In this document: one piece after another, positions 1 to 10,989 of the stretch
Layout: every line of letters starts with the position of its first letter
Numbering within the stretch: the first letter of the stretch is position 1
Source: Branchiostoma floridae
Taxonomy: Eukaryota > Chordata > Leptocardii > Amphioxiformes > Branchiostomatidae
Assembly: GCF_000003815.2 (NCBI RefSeq)
Contig: NC_049980.1
Location: 30,509,553-30,573,552 of the forward strand
Length of the DNA stretch: 64,000 nucleotides
Direction of reading: 5' to 3'
Notes under the pieces: generated by a model
The model's database searches: none
The model's input: only the letters and a program-made list of their open reading frames with translations
Told to the model about the DNA's origin: nothing
Position numbers and translations under genes: made by a program

Positions 1-690
1 CACTAGCAGCGAAAAAGTGCCTTTTGTGGGGATTGACTAATCGTAGTTTGTACTTGCTATAAAAAAAGTTCCTACGTAAAGTTTACGTTGGAAATTTTTC
101 CCACGATATAGGGTAAATGAGCTCGACATAGAATGAAAAATCTGCTGAAATTTCACGTAGCTTCATTATAAACGCGCCCATTTAAACCACGAATTATAAC
201 ATAGAAGTCTATGGGAAGAAGAAACTCATCAATGAGACCATAAGTAAATGTCAGAATGCTATACATCGATCGTTGTACACCGTTATATGCTATCGTTATA
301 TATACACATACATATCAGAGTATCTGTATCTGTATAGCCGGTATAACCGCCCTATGTGGCAACATACCAACTTCGCAAGCACGCGGCGTGACAGCAGCTG
401 GTTTTGCTACACTGAACAACCTGTCTCACCTTACCTTTGTATATCTAGCTGAAGGCATTGCAATTGTTTAAAGCTATCTGGTGAGGATGTCCCTACTGTA
501 CTTGGCAAAGATTTTTGTTTTTGTACACCTCAGTTTTGACTTGAATGATTCTGTAACTGAGTACGTATACTTTTGTGTATCAAATATGATAATGTTTTAC
601 ACCGTGTCCCGGAATTTGCTAATATTTGGCTAGTCCAAAAGTTTGTACTTAAGCTCAATTCACAACAAAAATGTCACGATTGGTTTTCAG
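1..690. other. Upstream intron of the ADAMTSL5-like gene with a dispersed repeat
   Basis: No exon is recognised here. Positions about 320-505 match 56675-56845 (shared AGCCGGTATAACCGCCC, GCACGC and a CCCTACTGTxCTTGG end). A third, shorter copy lies in reverse at about 61665-61735. The short ORFs here are part of this dispersed repeat and are not considered genes. Confidence 0.6.
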
Positions 691-3600
691 CTCTGATGCG
701 TCAGGACGAAACGTCTTACGTCATCAACGGCAACTGGATCATTGATTGGCCAGGAGTCTATGACGTCAGGGGCATGCCCATAAGATACGAGAGAGAAGCC
801 GAAAACGAGGCTATTAACTCGGTTGGTCCAATCCCGGAGGACCTGCATCTCATGGTGCGTATCTGGTTATGATCACGTGCAAATCACGTACATGATCATG
901 TGCAAATCACGTGCTCTACCAGTGTTATAAAGTAGCTTTTCATTTCAGCCAGGACCCTGTTACCAAAATACATGGCAATCGTACTGAATTAAGTGTTCGT
1001 GAGTGTCATCAGGTTGGTTAATCACTTGATATCCCTTGATATCTCCAAGCAGATGTTATGCTACCGTAGGATCTGCTTGGAGATTACGTCTGGAGTAGAC
1101 TCTAGTCATGAACAGTAATGGGGGCATGAAGTCATTTATGTTTGGAACACGGCTGTTTCACAATTGAGTGTACCCATTTATTTTTCCACATGTTACCAGT
1201 TGATAAGGAAGTCTACATAAGATATTACTGTTTTAGACTTCTATTTTCCAAAAGCTGGTGTAACGAGGAACACAACAAAAAAAGAAATAGAGAAATCCAT
1301 CAATATTTGGCGAAATTATCATTAAAAATGTTGCCTAAAAATGGCCCATTTTTAGTGTTACCAGGGGTCATTCAGTTTTTTCACATTCTGACCATTGCAG
1401 CTGACATCACAAACATGGCTGCTACCTTAAAATTCCTTATTTTGTACATGCAGTCATATGTTAACTTGAGATTTATTACAATTTTTCGAAGATATTCCAA
1501 CTTTTTTTGGTCAGCAAGGTTATTTTGTATTTTCATCCACATGTTACCAATTTTAATGTAATATTTGCTTAAAGATTTCAAAGTCTGTAGCATTATTTTA
1601 TTGTACTGTAATAAGTGTTAATTTGACATGTAAAGTTTTGTTATGATGTATGTAAGAGAACAAAAGTAGAATGAGATCATTCCTACTTTCATCTGACTCA
1701 CATCGAAGGATCAGAGTATCGGCTGTCATTTTCCGAAAAATTTTGTCCCGTCCGTACCCCCCCTCAATTTCTATATTAGGCTAATATTACAAACTTTTAA
1801 TTGTGATGGTTTACAAGTCTCTTTGACTAGATACCAAACCACTATATAAACTATATCTGTGATAAAGACCTTGCCTGATACAGCACCGTATAACTTCAAA
1901 TGTCCCGTCCGTACCCCTGTCCCGTCCGTACCCCCCACCTGTCCCGTCCGTACCCCCACTTTTAGTTTTAAGCAAAATACTGGGGAAAATGACATCCCAA
2001 TTGTTGAAATAACACATTATTAATACTAAATAGATACAAACAATTGATGTCCTCACTAAAAATAGTAGTTTTTAATGAATTTGCCAGCATTTTCTTTATC
2101 AGGTTTTTCTTTAACGCCCATAAACTGCCTGAGGTTGGTATGAGATGAAATTTGATATTCCCCTAAAGTTACCATCCCATTTGCCCAGTATGTGCTCTCC
2201 TCTAGCCCAGCTCACTCTCCCAGATCATCATCATGATGGTGATGACCCATTCTTCTCACCCCCAAGTGCAGGTAGTGTACATGAAAAAGGACAGAACAGA
2301 CACTACCTGAGACACCAAGGAGAAAGGCAAAGGTTCTGGAGAGACTTGTCAAGTCAAAATAAAATCCTTGAGAAGAAAGGGGTACTTGCTGTGACAAAAG
2401 AGAGCAGAAGAAATCTGCAAATAGGTCAAAAAATTGCAGATTCCCTGACAGAACAGATACATCCCATCAAGTTCACTGGTTGAGCATGGCCATCAAAGAA
2501 AAAATGCCATAATGACATTCTCAATCTCAGATCATTCTAGATCAGATCAGATCTAATAATGATGTCTTTCTCCTTTTTTCTTAGTTTAGACAGTATTGCA
2601 GTATTTGTACATGCTTTATTTAACTTGTAGTCAGTGAACAAATGTGTTCAAAAAGGGTTCGGACAAGTCCCTGCAGTATCAGTCTTTTTGGCCTGTTGTC
2701 TGGTTGTGTCCCGTCCGTACCCCCATGTATTATCATATTCATGAAATGATCAAGTCTCTTGCTGTGTTTCCCAAATATGAATGCTAGAATCTTATGTAGG
2801 GGTTTATAAAGAATGAAATTCTAACAAAGTTAAGCTATCAAAGTGCTTGAACTTTAAAAAATTGTATTTGACCTTTCCTTCTACATGAAATAACAGCAGG
2901 ATGTTATCATCGCCTTACAATAAATGACCAGAAAATGACACAACAAGGTGCTACTGCAAATCAAAGTTAGTTTTCTGGTCTTGTGGATTCTAGTGATGGA
3001 AGATAACATGGAATAGTGTTTATCTTTAGTTCTTCATGTGGGTATACTGTATGTACCTTTACATACAGTCTTAAAGTTGTCCCGTCCGTACCCCCTCAGT
3101 GCCCCATTAAAGAAAGACCTGTATAAAAGTCACCGAGAGGTGTTGTGCAGAGATCTTTTAGAATATCAAGCCACAAGTATGTACCTTTGAACTGCCAATA
3201 TCAATTTTGTTATATATCAAAGTTGATTTTTCAACCTCAATGACACCTGTTTACACTGCAGCAGCGACACCTAGCTGCAGTGTGATGTAGAACTAGTTAG
3301 CGTTATCCTGAGTAAGGATAGATCCAACAACATTGGCTAGGTATTAATTCTCGGGATGTGTACACATAACTCAATTTATCATGCATCGTCCTAACTGATC
3401 TATTTTGGAGCAAGTCGTTACCAATTTCTTACCTTTTGGAATGTTTCGTGTCATTTTGTAATTAGAAAGAAAATTTCTACAATTATAGAAATTTTTCTTA
3501 CATTTCAATTTTTCCCCTCCACACTGCCAGGTTTTATTCCGTGAGACGAACCCAGGGATCCACTACGAGTTCTGGCTTCCCCTGGACAGGTACAATACCA

Positions 3601-5961
3601 TGGTCCGTCAGCAGGGGAAGACGTACATCGGAGGGGGCGGGCATGTGGAGGTGGCGTACCCCCGTCCGCAGGTCCAACCCCTTCTCCCCACCACCACTAC
3701 CCCTGCTCCTACAACCACCACAACAACAACCACTGCGGCGCCCAGGCGGACGGCTAGACCGTTCAGGCCCGGAAGAGGGAACACTGGATACTGGGTGTGG
3801 GTGCCTGCCCCGAACACCGGCGGTTCCAACCGCAACAGAGACGGTTACTGGGTGCGGAGGACCCCGGGAAGCCCCGTGTCTAACTCCAATGGAAACAGGT
3901 TCGGATTTGGTAATAGAGGAAATCGGCACAATTCAGGAGGAGGAACGAACAGCTTTCAAATTCCCGGGAGAGGAGTTCACACGGGGATAGTTTCTGGAGG
4001 ATCGCGTGGTTCTGCTGGAGGAAACCGATTCAACGCAGGGCAACCCTTTTATCCGAGGACCCCCACTCAAACGAGAGTAGACAGCGGCTCACAAAGTAGT
4101 TCTCAAACTTCTTCCAGAAGTACAGGGAACAGACGTCACCACGAAAGAGTGAATGTGACTCCCTCGAGAGAAATCTATAGAGAGCGCCCTTCACAGAGTG
4201 GAAATAGCAACGTGTATAGACCACCAACGTCTTCACATGGTGGCTCGACCAATGAAAACGCTAGGAACCCAAGCGTTCCTGATAGGTCGCCCTCTCAGGG
4301 TGCCTCGACCAATGAAAACGCCAGGTACCCAAGCGTTCCTGGTAGGTCGCCCTCTCAGGGCGGCTCGACCAATGAGAACGCCGGGAACCGAAACGTGCCG
4401 GCTCCTGATAGGTCGGCCGTCGTCGGCTCCACGAAGGCACGAACGATTCCGAACAACAACCGACAGTCCTCTCGGGAAGATTCGGATGACAGACAGCCCT
4501 TGTCCGGTGGCAACGTTCCCGACAGACGACCCTCTTCGGCTGAAACCGTGTACGACAGAAGATACCCACCGAGAGAGGAGGACTCGAGTAACGAGCTTAG
4601 TCCCGGTAGGACTGCCAGCGAGGAGACGAGGACGACTGGGCGGACAGAGAACGTCATTCCCCCGGCTCCTGACCCGGTGCCCCCGCCGCCGGTGTACGGT
4701 CCCGCTGCAGGTACCGTCGGGGCCAGACCTACACCAAAGCCAACTAAATATGGTAAGCCGTATTTATAGTTTTGCTAAAGTGAGAGTGCTAAAAGTCCTT
4801 AGTTAAGACTGATACCAGTTATTACGGAACCTGTGTAGTCTTTCGAGATCTTGTTTCAACAATTAAGTGGTAATCTTCGCTAGTTACCTCTGGAATACAT
4901 ATTATCGTTGTAAAGATTTTATGCGCTATTTTAGTACGGAAGCTTGTTCCAAAGATTAAGTTTCAGACAATGACTTTGTTTTCTTCTGCCTACCCCCCTC
5001 AAAGACAGTGTAGGCTGTCTGGCGTGCAGGAAAGTGAAAGGACGGTTCAAGAACTTCTGCAGAAGTGACTTTGGTGAGTATCTGACGGGATATCCTAAAA
5101 GTACTCTGCTGCTTCTGTCTTAGTTCTGGCCGAGGTAATGAATTGCACTGATATTGACATTCCTGTCCTTGGTGCTGAATACCTTTAGTACAGGTTTTTA
5201 AGTCTTTTACCAGTAAACTCGACTACATTATGTCTTCGAAATGCCCTTTAACTTTGAAACATTAAATGCGGTCATTCTATCTATTTTCACTAGAGACTAC
5301 AACCGCGCAGCTACCAAAACTTGACAGGTTGCTCAACGAACGTCGTTGATAAAGAACGAATTTCTTTCCGTTTTGTGTGTTTTGTTATCTCTCTATGAAA
5401 TCAAGGGTCATAAAAATACACACTTGGTCACTGTACGGCCCCTCAGCAATTGCTATCTAGCGAAAATGGGAGCCGAATGTATGCTGCTTACCCTTTTCTT
5501 TTCGCTCTGTCTGCTGTACTGATTTGCTCTCCGCCGCCATTCCTTTAAGTATGATAAGTATTTTTTCTGTAACATTGAATCTATGGTAGTTAGTACCGTG
5601 GTTCTCATTCTTGTTAATTGTTGACCCAGATATTTCCGTCTTTTTTCTAGTCGTCCGTGTGTTGGTGATGTCATCTAGAGTGTACGCCGACTCGATCCGT
5701 TATGACGTCAAGATCCTCTACTCTTTCAAAAACACGTTCCCGTTGATCTCGCGAGAGTTCATTTGGGTGGACGGCGTGTGCCCGTGTCCCAAGCTGGTGG
5801 CCAGGCGGGAGTATGTCGTCATGGGTTCCCGCAGCGTCTCCCAGCAACGCGGCGAGGCCAGGCTCGTGATTGGTCCGAAAAGTTGGGTGAGGCCTTGGCG
5901 GGAATCGCTGTTCAGCATCATGGAACAGTTCAGAAGGAAACCTTGCCAAGGACGGACTTGA
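691..5961 (+). CDS. ADAMTSL5: ADAMTS-like protein with C-terminal NTR domain (ADAMTSL5-like), 3' part of gene, 4 exons
   Basis: Probable secreted extracellular-matrix glycoprotein; only the 3' exons are in the window. Exons read 691-854, 3531-4752, 5005-5073 and 5651-5961, all with GT/AG borders and matching phases. Exon 691-854 encodes the ADAMTS spacer signature (INGNWIIDWPGVYDV, YERE, then GPIPEDLHLM) and 3531 onward finishes the spacer (NPGIHYEFWLP). A linker of about 380 residues follows, rich in Ser, Thr, Pro, Asn and Arg, with a threonine tract and three 20-residue repeats. The last two exons form an NTR (netrin/C345C) domain with CLAC, NFCRSDF, RYDVKILYSFK, CPCPKL and a final KPC, giving the six cysteines expected. 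Among ADAMTS-like proteins a terminal NTR domain is typical of ADAMTSL5, hence the name. The linker is far longer than in vertebrate ADAMTSL5. TSP1 and Cys-rich exons should lie upstream of the window. Confidence 0.78.
1041..1086. mobile_element. Minimal palindromic element with CTCCAAGCAGA termini
   Basis: A perfect 14-bp inverted repeat ATCTCCAAGCAGAT / ATCTGCTTGGAGAT flanks a 16-bp core with GTTATGCTACCGTAGG. The termini resemble those of the larger elements at 18499, 21604, 45326 and 59868 and the broken copies at 6712-6855 and 12483-12497. Confidence 0.6.
1745..3095. repeat. Six same-orientation copies of a GTCCCGTCCGTACCCC motif in an intron
   Basis: The motif GTCCCGTCCGTACCCC(C) occurs at 1745, 1902, 1919, 1941, 2708 and 3079, all on the plus strand, inside the 2.7-kb intron 855-3530. 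Three copies sit within 56 bp. The sequence between copies does not look tandemly repeated. A 112-codon ORF of unknown nature (2145-2483) lies between them. A subterminal binding-site array of a DNA transposon is one possible reading. Confidence 0.7.
4242..4415 (+). repeat. In-frame 60-bp coding repeat in the ADAMTSL5-like linker
   Basis: Three consecutive 60-bp units (4242-4301, 4302-4361, 4362 to about 4415) encode degenerate copies of a 20-residue block starting STNENAR and containing PSVPxRSPSQG. The unit length is a multiple of three, so copy changes keep the reading frame. The third copy is diverged and has a short insertion before PDRS. Confidence 0.85.
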
Positions 5962-7168
5962 AAAGAGAGAGAAAAAAAATTGCGATTATGGTGTCGAGTC
6001 CTGAAATCTCTGTTGTAAATATCACTTGTTGGAGACTCCGACCTTACATACGTAATGTGTATTGTAGCGACATAACTTGAATCCTTTCAATCTTGATAAA
6101 ATGTATAGAACATAGCCGAACACTTAGAGTCGACTTAAAGTTTTGATCAAATATTTTATAAGTCACAAGAATTCGAATCTCATAGATCTAACACTAATGG
6201 TGTATAAAATCAAGGCAACATTTTGTCTACACTTCACTTTTATATACTTAAAACCACCATCTTCTACTTCAAACCAAGGCAGCTTCAAACGGCTAATACC
6301 ATTGCCATTGTGTACAGCTGTACAGTCAACAAACTTTTAACAACGGGTATGTTACAGGTGTGCATGTGTTATATGTAGTATTGTTTACTCCTAGACGTCA
6401 ACTGCAAATGTTGTAATGATAGGTAAGAAAGGTACGTACTGCCACAACCTTGCCACATGATACTAACATTCGAGTCAACTGATACAGTGTTCCGTACCTT
6501 TTCATAAGAATGATAGTATTACACGATCTAAATCACCTTCCTATGGGTGTACGTGTAGTAGAGCGATAATGTTGTTCCTCTCTTTTGATGGTTCCTTTGG
6601 ATGAAGCAGACAGGTGCTAATCTCCATGTTGGTGTCCGTTATTCTCATTTTAATGGCCGCAGCTCAGGCATGTATATATAGCGTCTGTGTATCTTAAGTT
6701 AAACTAATCTCCAAGCAGATCCTATGGTAGCATAAGATAGTATCAAATGCTACAAGATGAGTGAAGCCGGCCTAGGAGTGTGTTTGGCTACCGGACTGAT
6801 GACTCCCTTTGGCCAGCTGTACTCCTAAGCCAGCTTTGATACTATCTTATGCCACTGATACATCAGTCTCGCTCTTTGTTGTGCTATACGCATTTATACG
6901 GGGTCATTGGAAAGGGTCAGACGATTTCTATATGATTGTTCGAGCTTTACAATATGCTAAAATGTAAATAGATACATTTACAGAATTGTTACTATTTTGA
7001 CTACCATCTTAATTCTTGATCCGTATCAGACCGTTTCGCTGCATTTTGTTCACTTATGTAACATTATGAATAAGTGTAACAAATATTTTCTTCAAGTATA
7101 TGTATAATACCAGATATGTATACATGACTTGGTCTGCGCGGACCTATGAAAGAACATGCTTTCACAAA
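5962..7168. other. Intergenic region downstream of the ADAMTSL5-like gene
   Basis: 3' flank without a recognised gene. Positions 6712-6855 hold a broken palindromic element: a CTCCAAGCAGATCCTA end, then the inverted pair GCATAAGATAGTATCAAA (about 6731) and TTTGATACTATCTTATGC (about 6836). Nothing else stands out. Confidence 0.5.
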
Positions 7169-7383
7169 TACTGTAAATGCAAGTTCGCGGGGATTTAATT
7201 TCGCGGTAGCGGCAGAAAGGACTTTTTGCGGTGTTTTTTTTTTTAAAGTTCGCGGTAACACCATAAATTGCAGTCTAATACTATAGTACAAAAATGTTCG
7301 CGGTGGTTTTAAGTTCGCGGTGAAGTGGTTTCAGCGAAAACCACGAACATTAATCCACCGCGAACATTTCTGCATTTACAGTA
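7169..7383. mobile_element. MITE with TACTGTAAATGC termini and TTCGCGG repeats
   Basis: Terminal inverted repeats TACTGTAAATGC (7169) and GCATTTACAGTA (ending 7383) enclose about 190 bp rich in TTCGCGGT / ACCGCGAA in both orientations. It has no coding capacity. The end structure and size fit a non-autonomous DNA transposon. Confidence 0.8.
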
Positions 7384-8410
7384 TGCTGTTGGTGAATGAT
7401 TTATGATCAACGTTTTACTTTAATTTGATTAAGCAATTAAAACTGGATGAGAAAATGTAACGTCTCCACAAACATACCTCTCTCTTTTTGAAATGTGATA
7501 CCTCATTGTGTAATTTAATCCTCCACAGTTCGCAAAGCTACACGATAGCAAAAATATCGTCACCTTTCAGTACAGTATATAAAGATGTACGTATTTCTTG
7601 TACTGCGTGTATAGCAATAAAAGAAGGATACATTCCAAGATTATGTCCATTTTTTTTCTTGTTAAGGTAACAAATATGAACATGTATAATATAGATATCC
7701 ACATACGGGAGAGGTTTAGCTGTATTACAAATAATTCGAAATTGTCTAGAAAAAATGTTGTGAACAAGAAACATTACCTTTATGATATGAATAGCTTTAA
7801 ATTCGTAAAGAGATAACTCAGTTAAGGATCAGCAGACTTAAATTGAATATAGAAACAAGTAGATGTCATAATGTAGTCCTTGACCAAAGGTTTTGTCCAA
7901 AGCAAATTGAAGATGAATTTCCCTTTATAATGGAATGTGTTATGCGTAATACACATTTCTCGAATAAAGTACAACAGACTTGAAGGAACTCGATGCTACA
8001 AACAGATTTGCACATGTATATATCGTTAGATGCAGTAATAATGCAAAACAATGTAAAAATAGGTAAATATGTAAAAGACTGCTTTCTTATTAGAAAAAGT
8101 ACTAAAATTAATAATTAGCCTACTCGATTGTAACGCTATATAAAAACCTATGTTAGCCTCTATTGTTTTGGAAATTAGGATGTTAAATTCTATACTTCTA
8201 TTCTCTATGAGTAATAATTGTTGTCATGCACTGTACCGTGGGCAACTTTACACACCAAACAGTACATGTACATGTAAGTCTATGATCATTACGTTTTCCA
8301 TGGCACTAATTAATAGTCTTCTAACCGTCTATATCACAAGCACGGTCGTAATAATCATCACCTTACCACTTGAATCACTTATAAGTTGTCCCATTTAAAA
8401 CCTCCTTGTA
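7384..8410. other. AT-rich intergenic sequence, no gene seen
   Basis: Low-GC sequence with only short ORFs that resemble no known protein. From about 8150 it becomes the left part of the duplicated block that recurs at about 15440. Confidence 0.5.
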
Positions 8411-8651
8411 TAACGCTAGTTTACCTTTATCTGCGGAGTCACCTCAAGTTGACGGACGGCCGTATAAACACGAAGCGAGAATAACACAGCCAGAATTCTA
8501 CCTTGTTCAAAGTCAATATTGACCCGTTCCAGGCTGTAACTATTTTAGGTGAGCCCGGATCAATTTTGTTTTCAGTGAAAGTAACTGCGCTATTTTGAAA
8601 ATATTGCAAACGGATAGAGGTTACCCCACGGATAAAGGAAACCTAGCGTTA
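8411..8651. mobile_element. MITE with TAACGCTAG termini, copy 1
   Basis: The element runs from TAACGCTAGTTTACCTTTAT to GATAAAGGAAACCTAGCGTTA, with the inner extension GTCACCTC / GAGGTTACC. The ends suggest a TTA/TAA-type target. A related copy sits at the equivalent place in copy B of the duplication, so it predates that duplication. Confidence 0.75.
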
Positions 8652-8852
8652 GGTATAAACAGTCCAGATGACTATGACCTTGATGATCTGACAGGGAGCG
8701 GCTTCGTGAGGCAGTCGTACAGCACAACCACGGGATGGGCCTCCCTATGCTCCTGCGGCCTGAAACATCAAGGTTTGATAGTAGCAACGCTTCGAGTCGA
8801 AAGTGAAGGAACTTGTGCGTGGCATTACTTGGATCCATTCATCCATGAAGCT

Positions 8853-9129
8853 CATCCTCCTACGCAGGGACATTCAACGGTGAAACCGTCTGTCTGGATG
8901 TCCCTGCTTTCTCAACCGTCACTCTTAGTTCCTGTGGACGTCCCCCCAAACAAGCTGTCAGCCAATCAGAGAATAGGCCTTTCTGTTTATAAAAGGGGGC
9001 TTGCATGTATAAGGGTAAGCTCATTAATATCTACAAGCAGGGTGGTCAGGAACTAAGGGTGACGGTTAAGAAAGCAGGGTACATCCAGACAGGCGGTTCC
9101 GCTGTTCGATGTCCCTTCATAGGATGATG
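8853..9129. mobile_element. Palindromic MITE, about 277 bp
   Basis: The left arm (CATCCTCCTACGCAGGGACA, then CGGTGAAACCGTCTGTCTGG and CCGTCACTCTTAGTTCCTG) is mirrored by the right arm (CAGGAACTAAGGGTGACGG, CCAGACAGGCGGTTCC, then TAGGATGATG). The arms exceed 75 bp. It is absent from the corresponding site of copy B, so it inserted after that duplication or was lost from B. Confidence 0.75.
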
Positions 9130-9189
9130 TAGCGCAACTGGAAGCGGCTCACTGTTGAGCTCCTGGTTTCAATTAGTTATTAGTAATAG

Positions 9190-9440
9190 CTGGAAGACCT
9201 GATTCAATCCTGGAATGGGAGATCTTGGTTGGGGCTGCACCGGTCTTTCGGAAGGGACGTAATATGTGTGTCTCGTGTTCGAGGAGGAGCCTCTAGTACG
9301 TTAAAGGGAAGGGCTAGCAACATCCCTGCTACTGAACATGCAAGGAAACTATGTGCCACTATGTACCTTTACACACCGATTCTTTGTTCGAAAAATCTTT
9401 ACTGAGCAACCATGTCTTCATCTCAAAAACAATCATAGTT
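9190..9440 (+). repeat. SINE-like tail sequence in duplication copy A
   Basis: It contains TCTTTCGGAAGGGACGTAA, CTCGTGTTCGAGGAG and CACGTTAAAGGG-like blocks typical of tRNA-derived SINE bodies of marine invertebrates. The paralogous block is at 16530-16790. No intact tRNA head is seen. Confidence 0.45.
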
Positions 9441-9721
9441 AGCCATACATACTTCGTTGCCAACCTTGTGAAGGAGGAGAGTAGTAAATGACTTTAGCTC
9501 ACTTGTACTTAATGTTTATGAATCTTACCTCTTGCAACTACTATTTGCAATTGACAAAGGGATTTCAACAAAAGACTAGCGCGACATTCTTACTTGAAAA
9601 TGTGCGATGAATAATATTGCCGAAGTGACTGATCGGATGTTAATGGCAGTGGTTCGACTAAGGGCTAAGTGCTGTAACACATGGGGTGCCTACAATTGTA
9701 CTTTTAGACTCTTGCTTACCA

Positions 9722-10069
9722 TTAGTCTTGCCGCCGCAGGAATTGCTGTCGCCCCAGCAGCAGTTCCAGCTGTCTCAACGTGTGCTTGATTTTGAGACAG
9801 AATGGCACAGGGCAGCTCTGCTGTCCGCAACGTTTGGCATGGTAACAACAGACAGGCATCAGCTGCTTACAAACAGGGCAGCCGCCATTATAGGTCTTCT
9901 TCTCACATTTCTTCATGTGCTGCACCACACGTTTCATCTTATGACACTTCTGTAGGCCGCAGGCGGCGTCTTGGCACTTAGAAGCGTGAACAACTTCCTG
10001 GATGCACCTCTGGATGGCCTGACGCCGGGCCTCCTGTGGACTCGGACTGGGCTGTAGGGCAGACATCAT
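9722..10069 (-). CDS. Solo TAZ2-domain protein, CBP/p300-like zinc domain (copy A)
   Basis: Intronless ORF of about 115 codons starting at the tandem ATGs at 10069-10064. It encodes one TAZ2 (ZZ-adjacent CBP/p300) zinc-binding domain and little else: SPQEARRQAIQRCIQ, the three HCCC zinc clusters (H-A-S-K-C...C...C; H-M-K-K-C...CPVC; H-A-K-R-C...CPVPFC) and an LRQLE helix. In CBP/p300 the domain binds transcription-factor activation segments; no catalytic or bromodomain is present here. All zinc ligands are intact. The ORF is open upstream to 10162 because a block of about 80 bp encoding MKRVVQHMK...CPVCKQL (9859-9940) is duplicated at 10087-10166. Expression is not demonstrable from sequence; it could be a retro-derived or pseudogenic fragment that has kept its frame. 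Confidence 0.55.
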   Translation of the reverse strand: MMSALQPSPSPQEARRQAIQRCIQEVVHASKCQDAACGLQKCHKMKRVVQHMKKCEKKTYNGGCPVCKQLMPVCCYHAKRCGQQSCPVPFCLKIKHTLRQLELLLGRQQFLRRQD

Positions 10070-10086
10070 AAATGAGCGAGGAATCA

Positions 10087-10166
10087 GCTGCTTACAAACA
10101 GGGCAGCCGCCATTATAGGTCTTCTTCTCACATTCCTTCATGTGCTGCACCACACGTTTCATCTTT
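10087..10166 (-). pseudogene. Duplicated TAZ2 middle zinc-cluster fragment
   Basis: Almost identical, base for base, to 9859-9940 and in the same orientation. It repeats the second TAZ2 zinc cluster just upstream of the copy-A ORF. The near-identity indicates a recent local duplication. It is in frame with the main ORF but preceded by no first cluster, so a folded domain is unlikely. Confidence 0.65.
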
Positions 10167-10934
10167 AGATGTCAGAACTCCCATAATGCGAAAATAGGCA
10201 AATATATGCTTTGCTATTAGAAAGAATACTGAAGCTAATGATTAGCCTACTTCATTATGATACTATATGAATGAATTATGCATATTAGCCCTTATTGTTA
10301 TGTTAACTATGATGTTAAGCTTTATCCTATACCTCTATTTTGTACTTTATGTAATAGTTGTTGCCATACTTTGTACCATGTACAATTGTCGTGCAATAAA
10401 GTTCTTTCTTTCAAATCTTATGACATACGGGAAGGCCACAGGCGGCGTTGAGAGGCGTAAACCAGCCGTGTAGGGGTGATCCGCTGGAGGGTAAATTTCG
10501 GTATTTAGACTGCTTATTCTTAACAATGGGAATCATGGCAGAAAGAGGCTGTCAAAAATCCCCTACCTGAGTTTTAGAACATGAAAAACTCACATTGGCG
10601 TGGTTGTTCAGCCTTTAAAGAGTAATTTGACGACAAAAAAAGGAAAAAGTTTACGGCGGAATTATACTTTACGCCATCAAAACATAATATAGGTGGTGGC
10701 CTTTTCACCCCCTGTTTCTGCCTGTGAACAACACCAAAACACCTGACTTCTAAGGCCTACTGCAACTACAAATATCACTAAATATCTTTTTTTTTTCAAC
10801 ACAATATAGAGGCTATAACCCTTACCTATAATATGAACCTCCAAAATCCAAACATATCCCAAGAAAAACATTTTTACAGGCACTTTTGCCAAGGGTACCT
10901 AATCATTTCCGGAAATACTGAAATTTGCCATGGA

Positions 10935-10989
10935 TGGACTGGTGCCTGGCCTCCTGTGGACTCGGACTGGGCTGTGGGGCAGACATCAT
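10935..10989 (-). pseudogene. TAZ2 N-terminal fragment
   Basis: Matches only the first codons of the TAZ2 ORFs (the stretch encoding MSAxQPSPSPQEARxQ). It is followed by the non-coding block GCAATGCGCAGxAGAGGGCA that also adjoins the other TAZ2 pieces. No zinc cluster remains. Confidence 0.6.

Noticed and set aside
1142-1561. 139-codon ORF in the first visible intron
   Set aside because: AT-driven hydrophobic composition, no recognisable domain and no splice or promoter context.
3534-3929. 131-codon minus-strand ORF
   Set aside because: It is antisense to the ADAMTSL5-like linker exon; the open frame is a by-product of that exon's GC-rich low-complexity coding sequence.
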